In this document: one piece after another, positions 14,818 to 21,403 of the stretch
Layout: the number at the start of each line of letters is the position of its first letter
Numbering within the stretch: position 1 is the stretch's first letter
Assembly: GCA_033856535.1 (NCBI GenBank)
Contig: JAWVEV010000081.1
Location: 1 to 21,403 of the forward strand
Length of the DNA stretch: 21,403 nt
Source of the DNA: JAWVEV01 sp033856535
GTDB taxonomy: Bacteria > Actinomycetota > Thermoleophilia > Miltoncostaeales > Miltoncostaeaceae
Direction of reading: 5' to 3'
Notes under the pieces: generated by a model
What the model was told of the DNA's origin: nothing
Databases searched by the model: none
The model's input: only the letters and a program-made list of their open reading frames with translations
Translations under genes and position numbers: made by a program

Positions 14818-17007
14818 TCAGCTCAGGTCGAAGCGGTCCAGGTTCATGACCGTGTCCCACGCGTCGACGAAGTCGCGGACGAACTTCTCGCCGGCGTCGT
14901 CGGCCGCGTAGACCTCGGCCAGCGCCCGCAGCTGCGAGTTCGACCCGAAGACCAGGTCGACGCCGGTGGCGGTCCAGCGGACCTCGCCGGTCGCGCGGTC
15001 GAGGCCCTCGTAGAGGCCCTCCTCGCCCTCCGAGCGCCGCCACAGCGTGCCCATGTCGAGCAGGTTGCGGAAGAAGTCGGTCGTGAGGACCTCGGGCCGA
15101 TCGGTGAAGACGCCGTGCGACGAGCCGCCGCTGTTCGCGTTCAACGCCCGCATGCCGCCCACCAGCACGGTCATCTGCGGGGCGGTCAGCGTGAGCAGGT
15201 TGGCCCGCTCGACCAGCCCGTGCTCGGCGGGCATCCTGTCGCCGGGCCGGATGTGGTTCCGGAACCCGTCGGTCTTCGGCTCGAGCACCGCGAAGGACTC
15301 GACGTCGGTCCACTCCTGGCTCGCGTCCGTGCGGCCCGGGGTGAACGGGACCTCGACGTCGTGGCCGGCGGCGGCGGCCGCGCGCTCGACGGCCGCGCCG
15401 CCCGCCAGAACGATCAGGTCGGCCAGCGAGATCCGCACGCCGTCGGACCGCGAGGCGTTGAACTCCTCCTGGATCCCCTCCAGGGCCGCCAGCGTGTCGG
15501 CGAGCTCGGCCGGGTCGTTGACCGCCCAGCCGCGCTGCGGCTCGAGCCGCACCCGCGCCCCGTTGGCCCCGCCGCGCATGTCGGTGCCGCGGTAGGTGGC
15601 GGCCGACGCCCACGCGGCGGCGACCAGCTGCGGGATCGAGCGGCCCGACGCGAGCACCCGCTCCTTCAGTGCGGCGACGTCCGCGTCGTCCACCAGCTCG
15701 TGGTCGACGGCCGGCACCGGGTCCTGCCAGATCTGGGGCTCGGAGGGCACCAGCGGGCCCAGGTAGCGCGAGATGGGGCCCATGTCGCGGTGGGTGAGCT
15801 TGAACCAGGCCTTCGCGAAGGCGAGGGAGAGGTCGTCCGGGTTCTCAAGGAAGCGCTTGGAGATCGGCGCGTAGATCGGGTCGTCGCGCAGCGCGAGGTC
15901 GGTCGTGAGCATCATCGGCGCGTGCCGCACCGCGGGGTCGTGCGCGTCCGGCACGATGCCCTGCGCCGCCGGGTCGGTCGGGGCCCACTGGTGCGCGCCG
16001 GCCGGGCTCTTGGTGAGCGCGTAGTCGTAGTTGTGCAGGTTCTCCATGAAGTTGTTGTCCCACTTGGCCGGCTCGGTGGTCCACGCGCCCTCGAGGCCGC
16101 TGGTGATCGTCTCGACGCCGTGGCCGTGCCCGTGGGCGTTGGTCCAGCCGAACCCCTGCTCCTCGAGGGCGGCGGCCTCGGGCTCCGGGCCGACGTTGGC
16201 CGGGTCGACCGCGCCGTGGGCCTTGCCGAAGGTGTGGCCGCCGGCGATCAGGGCGACGGTCTCCTCGTCGTTCATCGCCATGCGGCTGAAGGTCTCGCGG
16301 ATGTCGCGCGCGGCCGCGAGCGGGTCCGGGTTGCCATTCGGGCCCTCCGGGTTCACGTAGATCAGGCCCATCTGCACCGCGCCGTAGGGGCCCGCCAGCT
16401 CGCGCTCGCCGCTGTAGCGCTCGTCGCCGAGCCAGGTGTCCTCGGGGCCCCAGTAGATGTCCTCCTCGGGAGCCCAGATGTCCTCGCGTCCGCCGCCGAA
16501 GCCGAAGGTCTCGAAGCCCATCGACTCCAGCGCGACGTTGCCGGCGTAGATCAGGAGGTCGGCCCAGGAGATCTTGCGGCCGTACTTCTGCTTGACCGGC
16601 CAGAGCAGCCGCCGGGCCTGGTCGAGGTTGCCGTTGTCCGGCCAGCTGTTGAGGGGGGCGAAGCGCTGCGCGCCGGTGCCGCCGCCGCCGCGGCCGTCGG
16701 CGATCCGGTAGGTGCCGGCCGCGTGCCAGGCCATCCGGATCATCAGCGGGCCGTAGTGGCCGTAGTCGGCGGGCCACCAGTCCTGCGAGGTCGTCATCAC
16801 CTCGACCAGGTCCTGCTTGACCGCCGCCAGGTCGAGGGTCGCGAACTCCGCCGCGTAGTCGAAGTCCTCGTCCATGGGGTTGGAGAGGGTGGAGTGCTGG
16901 TGGAGCACCTGCAGGTTCAGCTGGTTGGGCCACCAGTCGCGGTTGGTTCTCGCGGGGAGCGGAAGCGGCAGGGCCGGGTTCTCGCTCTCGCTGCCGTTGC
17001 TGGACAC
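14818..17007 (-). CDS. katG: Catalase-peroxidase
   Basis: A haem enzyme of 729 residues, full length for the family, that removes hydrogen peroxide (catalase) and oxidises donors (peroxidase). The N-terminal active domain has the distal triad Arg91-Trp94-His95 in MIRMAWHAAGTYR and proximal His258 in AGGHTFGKAHG. Tyr217 (GLIYVNPEGPNG) and Met243 (RETFSRMAMND) complete the Trp-Tyr-Met adduct needed for catalase activity. The second, haem-free domain begins around TDLALRDDPIYAPISKRF and runs to the end. I chose the GTG at 17007, with GGAGGG about eight bases upstream; the open frame extends to 17106 but has no such site. Many actinobacteria place furA just upstream of katG; here the neighbour is a sulfotransferase. 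A 19-bp dyad lies about 45 bases upstream of the start. Confidence 0.97.
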   Translation of the reverse strand: MSSNGSESENPALPLPLPARTNRDWWPNQLNLQVLHQHSTLSNPMDEDFDYAAEFATLDLAAVKQDLVEVMTTSQDWWPADYGHYGPLMIRMAWHAAGTYRIADGRGGGGTGAQRFAPLNSWPDNGNLDQARRLLWPVKQKYGRKISWADLLIYAGNVALESMGFETFGFGGGREDIWAPEEDIYWGPEDTWLGDERYSGERELAGPYGAVQMGLIYVNPEGPNGNPDPLAAARDIRETFSRMAMNDEETVALIAGGHTFGKAHGAVDPANVGPEPEAAALEEQGFGWTNAHGHGHGVETITSGLEGAWTTEPAKWDNNFMENLHNYDYALTKSPAGAHQWAPTDPAAQGIVPDAHDPAVRHAPMMLTTDLALRDDPIYAPISKRFLENPDDLSLAFAKAWFKLTHRDMGPISRYLGPLVPSEPQIWQDPVPAVDHELVDDADVAALKERVLASGRSIPQLVAAAWASAATYRGTDMRGGANGARVRLEPQRGWAVNDPAELADTLAALEGIQEEFNASRSDGVRISLADLIVLAGGAAVERAAAAAGHDVEVPFTPGRTDASQEWTDVESFAVLEPKTDGFRNHIRPGDRMPAEHGLVERANLLTLTAPQMTVLVGGMRALNANSGGSSHGVFTDRPEVLTTDFFRNLLDMGTLWRRSEGEEGLYEGLDRATGEVRWTATGVDLVFGSNSQLRALAEVYAADDAGEKFVRDFVDAWDTVMNLDRFDLS

Positions 17008-17051
17008 GTGAGTCCCTCCGATCTCGATGGCGTCCCGACCAGCCGTCGGTG

Positions 17052-17070
17052 AACTGGACTCATACCAGTT
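17052..17070. promoter_or_regulatory. 19-bp inverted repeat upstream of katG, candidate peroxide-response operator
   Basis: AACTGG and CCAGTT are perfect inverted half-sites separated by seven bases (ACTCATA). The patch is AT-richer than its surroundings and sits 45-63 bases upstream of the katG start. The size fits Fur/PerR- or OxyR-like operators, but the sequence does not match a consensus I can name. Confidence 0.4.
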
Positions 17071-17133
17071 AAGAGGGCATACCCCAGCGGCGGCGACCGG
17101 GTCCACGGACGAAAAGGGTCCGTCGAGCGGACC

Positions 17134-18015
17134 TTACGACTCCGGGCCCTCGTGCGCTGCAAGATGCTCGTGAACCCGTGCCACCCAGCGCTCGGACACC
17201 TCGTCGGCCTGGATCCGCAGCCGCGGCGGCTCCACCCGGAGGTCGGCCGGAACGGGGATCCCGAGGTGGTCGAGCACGCGGCGGACGACGGGCTCGTGCG
17301 CCTGGGCGAGCTCCTCGTAGGTGATCATCAGCGGCTCGATGCCGAGGCCGAGGAAGTACGCGTCCCAGGACGCGTCGTGCGCGGTGAGCTGGCGGACCAG
17401 GTAGTTGATCGCCCGGAACGAGAAGGCCGAGGGCGGCGCCGCCCGCTCGTCCTCGCCGTGATCGCGCCGCCACGCCTGGGTCTGGACCGCGCGCCAGAGC
17501 GAGACGGCCTGGCGCACCTTGTCCTGGCGGGTGATCCGGACGTACCGCACGTCGGGGAAGACCCGGGCGAGCAGCTCGGGCACCGCCAGCCCCGCCATCC
17601 CGTCGATCCCGCGCAGGAGGCGGGCGAAGTCGCCGAGGTAGCCCCACATCAGCTTGGCGCCGAAGACCCCGTTCGGCGTGCTGCCCTCCGCCAGCGCCCA
17701 GGCCAGGTAGCGGTCGTAGGTCTCGGGCGTCCAGAGCGGATTCGGCGACGCGGGTCCCTCGGGCATCTCGCGGAACGCCAGCCGCTCGACGATGTTCGCG
17801 TGCCGGGAGGGATCGAAGTACTCGTGCGGGCGGCGCGGGACGCCCGAGTGCTGGAGCGCCTCGAAGTACTCCTCCGGGTGCCCGGCGACGCCGGTCGCGT
17901 CGAGCAGGTGGCACAGTAGGGTGCTGCCGCTCCGCGGCGTGGCGCAGACGAAGTAGCTCAGCGCCGGCTCGGGGCCTCCGGTCGAGCCCTTCGAGCGCGA
18001 GAGGTCATCGGTCAG
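17134..18015 (-). CDS. Stf0-type sulfotransferase with apparent CTG start
   Basis: This resembles Stf0, the PAPS-dependent trehalose 2-sulfotransferase of mycobacteria. With CTG as codon 1 it has 293 residues, against about 267 for Stf0. The PAPS 5'-phosphosulfate loop is YFVCATPRSGSTLLC (21-35). ATGVAGHPEEYF and RRPHEYFDPS match the acceptor-side part, TPNGVFGAKLMW follows, then ITRQDKVRQAVSLWRAVQT (the 3'-phosphate region) and the C-terminal IQADEVSERWV. No ATG, GTG or TTG exists in frame between the upstream stop at 18031 and the ATG at 17766, which lies 83 codons inside and would remove the PAPS loop. The CTG at 18015 has GGAGG five bases upstream. His36 stands where relatives usually have Glu. 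The acceptor is unknown. A sulfatase is divergent. Confidence 0.82.
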   Translation of the reverse strand: MTDDLSRSKGSTGGPEPALSYFVCATPRSGSTLLCHLLDATGVAGHPEEYFEALQHSGVPRRPHEYFDPSRHANIVERLAFREMPEGPASPNPLWTPETYDRYLAWALAEGSTPNGVFGAKLMWGYLGDFARLLRGIDGMAGLAVPELLARVFPDVRYVRITRQDKVRQAVSLWRAVQTQAWRRDHGEDERAAPPSAFSFRAINYLVRQLTAHDASWDAYFLGLGIEPLMITYEELAQAHEPVVRRVLDHLGIPVPADLRVEPPRLRIQADEVSERWVARVHEHLAAHEGPES

Positions 18016-19316
18016 TGCGGCCTCCCCACATCATCTATCTGCACTCGCACGACACCGGCCGGTACGTGCAGCCCTACGGGCACCAGGTCAACACGCCGAA
18101 CATCCAGGCGCTGGCCGACCAGGGCGTCCTCTTCCGCCAGGCCTTCTGCGCCGCCCCGACCTGCTCGGCGAGCCGCGCGTGCCTGCTCACGGGCCAGTAC
18201 GGCCACGTCAACGGCATGCTCGGCCTCGCGCACCGGGGCTGGTCGCTGAAGGACTACCGCCACCACCTCGTCCACACGCTCCGCGGGGTCGGCTACCGCT
18301 CGGTGCTGATCGGCGAGCAACACATCGCCAAGGAGCCGGCCACCATCGGCTTCGACGAGGTCATGAGGATCCCGACCACGCGCGTCGAGGCCGTCGCGCC
18401 GCTGGCCATCGAGGTGCTCCAGCGCCGGCACGACCGGCCGCTGTTCCTCTCGGTGGGGTTCTTCGAGACCCACCGGGAGTTCCTCGGCCCCGGGTCGCTG
18501 CGCGACGTGCACTGCTCCCAGCCGCCCGCCAACCTGCCGGACACGCCCGAGGTCCGCGCCGACGTCGCGGCCTTCAAGGCCAGCGCCCGGACGCTGGACC
18601 ACGGCGTCGGGATGGTGCTGAACGCGCTCGACTCGGCCGGGCTCGCCGACGACACGCTGATCATCTTCACGACCGACCACGGGATGCCGTTCCCGGGCGC
18701 CAAGGCCACGCTGTACGACCGCGGCCTCGGCGTGATGCTGATCCTGCGCGGCCCCGAGCCATTCCGCGGCGGCCGGGTGATCGACCCGCTGGTCTCGCAC
18801 GTCGACGTCTACCCGACGCTCTGCGACCACCTGGGAATCGAGCGGCCGGCGTTCCTCCAGGGTGTGTCGCTCATGCCGCTGCTCCGCGGCGAGGCCGACC
18901 GGGCCCGAGACGAGATCTTCGCCGGGTCGACCTGGCACGCCGCCTACGAGCCGCAGCGCGCGATCCGCACGACCCGCTTCAAGTACATCCGCCGCTGGGG
19001 CGACAAGCTCACGCCGGTGCTGCCGAACGCCGACGACGGGCCGAGCAAGGAGCTGCTGCTCCGCAACGGCTGGGCGGACGTCGAGATCCCGCACGAGCAG
19101 CTCTTCGACCTGGTGCTGGACCCCAACGAGGCCCGCAACCTGGTCGGCGACCCCGCGCACGCGACGGTGCACGCCGAGCTGCGGGATCGTCTCGAGGCCT
19201 GGATGCGGAACACCGGCGACCCGCTTCTCGCCGGCCACGTCGACCCGCCCTCCGGGGTCGAGATCAACCTGCCCGAGCAGCGCTCCGCGAGCGAGCCGAC
19301 GACCCGGATCCCCTGA
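18015..19316 (+). CDS. Type I (formylglycine) sulfatase
   Basis: A hydrolase of 433 residues that should remove sulfate esters or sulfamates. The formylglycine signature is Cys50-Ser-Ala-Ser-Arg54 followed by ACLLTGQYGHVNG; Cys50 must be oxidised by a maturation enzyme not found in this window. Metal-site segments are HSHDTGRY (11-18) and TTDHGMPFPGAK (219-230, with Asp221, His222 and Lys230). The HSHDTGRY opening is typical of a heparan N-sulfatase-like bacterial subgroup. I see no signal peptide, so action in the cytoplasm is likely unless export uses another route. The GTG at 18015 has AGAGG about ten bases upstream. It is head-to-head with the sulfotransferase; a sulfation/desulfation pair acting on related substrates is inference. 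Confidence 0.92.
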   Translation: MRPPHIIYLHSHDTGRYVQPYGHQVNTPNIQALADQGVLFRQAFCAAPTCSASRACLLTGQYGHVNGMLGLAHRGWSLKDYRHHLVHTLRGVGYRSVLIGEQHIAKEPATIGFDEVMRIPTTRVEAVAPLAIEVLQRRHDRPLFLSVGFFETHREFLGPGSLRDVHCSQPPANLPDTPEVRADVAAFKASARTLDHGVGMVLNALDSAGLADDTLIIFTTDHGMPFPGAKATLYDRGLGVMLILRGPEPFRGGRVIDPLVSHVDVYPTLCDHLGIERPAFLQGVSLMPLLRGEADRARDEIFAGSTWHAAYEPQRAIRTTRFKYIRRWGDKLTPVLPNADDGPSKELLLRNGWADVEIPHEQLFDLVLDPNEARNLVGDPAHATVHAELRDRLEAWMRNTGDPLLAGHVDPPSGVEINLPEQRSASEPTTRIP

Positions 19317-19356
19317 TCGCGCCGGCTCCGGGGTCGTGGCCGTCGCCCTCATCCGT

Positions 19357-19381
19357 CGGAGTATAAGTGCTACTTATTCCG
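19357..19381. terminator. AT-rich hairpin between convergent sulfatase and MFS genes
   Basis: CGGA-GT-ATAAGT pairs with ACTTAT-TCCG around a GCT loop: ten paired bases with a two-base bulge. It lies between two convergent stops. Its low GC content is unusual for this window, where other hairpins are almost pure G and C. Confidence 0.45.
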
Positions 19382-19400
19382 TATATCAGTGACCATTGGC

Positions 19401-20909
19401 CTACGCGGCCGCTGGGTCCGGTCGGCCGACCGCGGACTCGACCCCCTCCGGTGCCTCGGCCTCCTGGGGGCGGGTGCGCCGGGGGACCATCAGCATCCCG
19501 GCCGCGCCGAGCAGGCCGGCGCCGGCCGCGATCCAGAAGGTGGCCGTGAAGGCGCCCTCGCTGGGGACCGCGCCGCCGGTGCCCTCGATGGTGAGCGAGC
19601 TGAGCAGCGCCGCGCCGATCTGGCCGCCGATGACGCCGCCGATCGTCCGCATGACGGTGTTCATCCCGATGGCGACCCCGGTCACGGCCGGCTCGACCGC
19701 GTCCACGATCAGCTTGGCGAGCATCGCGTAGACGGTCCCGACGCCGCAGCCGACCAGCGCCATGGCGAGGATGATCTCCCAGCGCTCCGCGTGCAGCAGG
19801 GCGATCACGCCGGCGCCGAACGCCAGCACCACCAGGCCGGCGAGGTTGACCGCGCGGGCGCCGAGGCGCCGCTCCACAAGCCCGCCGGCGGGGCCCACGA
19901 CGAGCATCACGATCGAGGCGGGCAGCAGGAAGAGCCCGGCCGCGATCACGCTCGCGTCGAACCCGTAGTCGACCCGGGCGGCGAGCGCCTCGGGCAGGCC
20001 GCGCGGCATCTGCACGAACGTGGGCACCAGCAGGTAGGTTCCGTAGAGCGCGAAGCCGGCCAGGACCGCGGCGATGTTGGTCCAGAAGACCGTCCTCTCG
20101 CGCATCATCCCGATCTCCACCATCGGCTGGGGCACGCGCAGCTCGATCCCGACCCAGAGGAGGAGGATCGCCAGCGACGCGGCGAAGACGCCCAGCGTCA
20201 GCGGGGAGAGCCAGCCCCAGGTCTGCCCCTCGCTCAGCGCGAGCAGGAGCGCGACCAGGCCGGCGGAGAGCGACAGCCCGCCGCGCCAGTCCAGCCTCGA
20301 CGGCGTGCGCACCGGCGACTCGGGCACCAGCCGCCACACCAGCGCCAGCGCCACCACGATCGGGATCGTCCCGATCCAGAAGAGCGACGGCCACGAGGTG
20401 ACCTCGAGGATCAGCCCCGAGGCGACCAGGCCGAAGCCGGCGCCCACGCCGAGCATCGCCGAGATCAGGCCGAGGCCCACGCCGACGCGCTCGGGCGGGA
20501 GCTCGTCGCGCACGATCCCGAAGGCGAGCGGGAGGATCGCCCCGCCCACGCCCTGCACGATGCGGCCGGCGATGAGCACCGAGATCGACGGCGCCAGCGC
20601 GCACACCACCGTCCCGACGGCGAACCCGGCCAGCGAGATCACCATCAGCCGCTTCTTGCCGTAGGTGTCGCCGAGCTTGCCGACCAGCGGCGTGAGCACG
20701 GCCGAGCTGAGCAGGAAGCCGGTGAAGACCCAGGTCACCCAGGTCGTCGAGGTGTGCAGGTCCCGACCGAGCAACGGGAGCGCGGGGACCACCAGCGTCT
20801 GCTGCAGCGCGTAGGCCAGCGAGGCCAGCGCCATCAGCCAGAGCGTGAGCCTCGGCGATTGCCGGAGCCCGCCCGCGCCCGCCGGCCGGGCGATGGAAAC
20901 CTTGCTCAA
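19401..20909 (-). CDS. MFS drug-efflux transporter, DHA2 (EmrB/QacA) type
   Basis: An inner-membrane proton antiporter of about 502 residues with the hydrophobic pattern of 14 membrane helices expected for DHA2. Helix 1 is LWLMALASLAYALQQTLVVP. Motif A follows helix 2 (GKLGDTYGKKRLMV), and motif C-like text is SAMLGVGAGFGLVASGLILE. The C-terminal tail is charged and ends in DPAAA. The likely role is export of drugs or other toxic organics. I chose the TTG at 20909 because it fits the usual N-terminus and leaves room for a divergent promoter; an ATG at 20984 is in frame but lies inside the divergent MarR gene. The ribosome site before TTG is weak (GGGCGG). A neighbouring MarR gene is the probable regulator. 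Confidence 0.9.
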   Translation of the reverse strand: MSKVSIARPAGAGGLRQSPRLTLWLMALASLAYALQQTLVVPALPLLGRDLHTSTTWVTWVFTGFLLSSAVLTPLVGKLGDTYGKKRLMVISLAGFAVGTVVCALAPSISVLIAGRIVQGVGGAILPLAFGIVRDELPPERVGVGLGLISAMLGVGAGFGLVASGLILEVTSWPSLFWIGTIPIVVALALVWRLVPESPVRTPSRLDWRGGLSLSAGLVALLLALSEGQTWGWLSPLTLGVFAASLAILLLWVGIELRVPQPMVEIGMMRERTVFWTNIAAVLAGFALYGTYLLVPTFVQMPRGLPEALAARVDYGFDASVIAAGLFLLPASIVMLVVGPAGGLVERRLGARAVNLAGLVVLAFGAGVIALLHAERWEIILAMALVGCGVGTVYAMLAKLIVDAVEPAVTGVAIGMNTVMRTIGGVIGGQIGAALLSSLTIEGTGGAVPSEGAFTATFWIAAGAGLLGAAGMLMVPRRTRPQEAEAPEGVESAVGRPDPAAA

Positions 20910-20928
20910 TGAAGACCGCCCGAGTTCG

Positions 20929-20957
20929 TTGGCGCCGTCGGAGGAAGCCTGTATGGT
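20929..20957 (+). promoter_or_regulatory. Candidate promoter and short dyad in the MFS/MarR gap
   Basis: TTGGCG (20929-20934) and TATGGT (20952-20957) are spaced by 17 bases on the plus strand. A small dyad, TGTA-TGG-TACA at 20950-20960, overlaps the -10. On the minus strand, TTGTGC-16-TACCAT covers the same place. MarR proteins usually bind such overlapping divergent promoters; binding here is inference. Confidence 0.35.
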
Positions 20958-21403
20958 ACACGCAGTAATGAGCAGCACAAGCATCGAGGGGGCGACCCCC
21001 GAGACGGCCGGCGTCGAGCGCGAGCTCGCGGTGCTGGTGCGCCATCTCGAGCGCCTCGGCCGCCACAGCGACCTCTACGCGGGCATGGGCGGCGCCGGCC
21101 GCGCGGGCTACCTCCTCCTCATGACCCTCGAGGAGGCCGGGTCGGCGACCATCGGCGCCCTGGCCGCCACCCTCGGCCTCGACGCGTCGACCGTGACGCG
21201 CCAGATCGCGACGATGGAGTCCGACGGGCTCATCGAGCGCGCGGTCGATCCCCAGGACCGCCGCTGCAGCATCATCAGCGCGTCCGAGCACGGCCGGGAC
21301 CTGCTGGGGTCCGTGCGCCGGCGCCGCTCTGCCCGGGTCGACTCGCTGCTGGACGGCTGGCCGACCCCGGACCGGCGCGACCTGGCGCGGCTGCTCGAGC
21401 GCC
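20953..21403 (+). CDS. MarR-family transcriptional regulator (3' end outside window)
   Basis: 150 codons are visible before the window ends. The winged helix is clear: AGYLLLMTLEEAGSATIGAL, the recognition helix LGLDASTVTRQIATMESDGL, and the wing ERAVDPQDRRCSIISASEHG. The family's final dimerisation helix begins at LLGSVRRRRSARVDSLLDG and is cut off. I chose the ATG at 20953 because GGAGGAAG ends five bases before it; an in-frame ATG at 20968 would fit a leaderless transcript from the TATGGT element. MarR proteins are dimers that leave the DNA on binding phenolic or drug ligands. The divergent MFS efflux gene is the obvious target. Confidence 0.9.
   Translation, partial: MVHAVMSSTSIEGATPETAGVERELAVLVRHLERLGRHSDLYAGMGGAGRAGYLLLMTLEEAGSATIGALAATLGLDASTVTRQIATMESDGLIERAVDPQDRRCSIISASEHGRDLLGSVRRRRSARVDSLLDGWPTPDRRDLARLLER

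Noticed and set aside
15115..17052. Long plus-strand open frame opposite katG
   Set aside because: KatG on the other strand has complete family motifs; the plus frame has low-complexity Arg/Val/Gly text and no recognisable domain.
17069..17914. Alternative minus-strand frame over the sulfotransferase
   Set aside because: It is shifted relative to the frame that contains the sulfotransferase motifs and is Arg/Pro-rich; it does not supply a missing start.
17134..18015. Sulfotransferase as a pseudogene
   Set aside because: The frame is intact from the PAPS loop to the C-terminal family motif with good codon usage. Only the start codon and one active-site residue are unusual.
1..21403. Mobile element, prophage, CRISPR array, tRNA or rRNA
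   Set aside because: I saw no transposase, integrase, terminal inverted repeats, regularly spaced DNA repeats, or tRNA/rRNA-like stretches. The only clear repeats are the protein-level NQRI modules.

Overview
The window is very GC-rich DNA. Codons of the real genes end almost always in G or C, and genes are packed tightly on both strands. Several features point to a high-GC actinobacterium, most likely of the Thermoleophilia/Solirubrobacterales type: LuxR regulators with TPR-like helices, SnoaL and cupin proteins, large secreted proteins with Ig-like, FG-GAP or BNR parts, and a basic two-cysteine C-terminal domain. This placement is inference from gene style, not from a marker gene. I saw no rRNA, tRNA, CRISPR array, insertion sequence or phage gene. 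No gene-free stretch exceeds 300 bases.

Layout. Positions 1-2180 hold the 3' end of an unrecognised gene, an SRPBCC protein on the minus strand, an AraC-type regulator and a SnoaL-like protein. Positions 2272-5290 hold a LuxR/TPR regulator and a translationally coupled cupin-GNAT pair. Positions 5378-9805 hold two large secreted proteins in tandem. Each ends in three copies of the same ~54-residue helical module with an NQRI core, a shared C-terminal architecture I cannot assign to a named family. Positions 9802-12515 hold a CmoB-like methyltransferase (minus) and a divergent secreted BNR/PKD-like protein. Positions 12559-17007 are all minus strand: catalase-peroxidase katG, then a secreted Kelch protein whose stop overlaps the start of glutamate dehydrogenase.

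Positions 17134-19316 form a head-to-head pair: a Stf0-type sulfotransferase (minus) and a type I sulfatase (plus). Their inferred starts meet at one nucleotide. The sulfotransferase has no ATG, GTG or TTG that would include its PAPS-binding loop, so a CTG start (or a sequence error) has to be assumed. It also carries His where relatives carry a catalytic Glu. Positions 19401-21403 are a drug-efflux MFS transporter and a divergent MarR regulator that runs off the window, a typical regulator/target pair.

The most interesting items are the triplicated C-terminal module shared by two neighbouring secreted proteins and the sulfotransferase/sulfatase pair with its unusual start and altered active site. 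Other points worth checking are the Kelch-GDH coupling, a 19-bp dyad in front of katG, and AT-rich palindromes in the AraC/SnoaL gap and between the convergent sulfatase and MFS genes.
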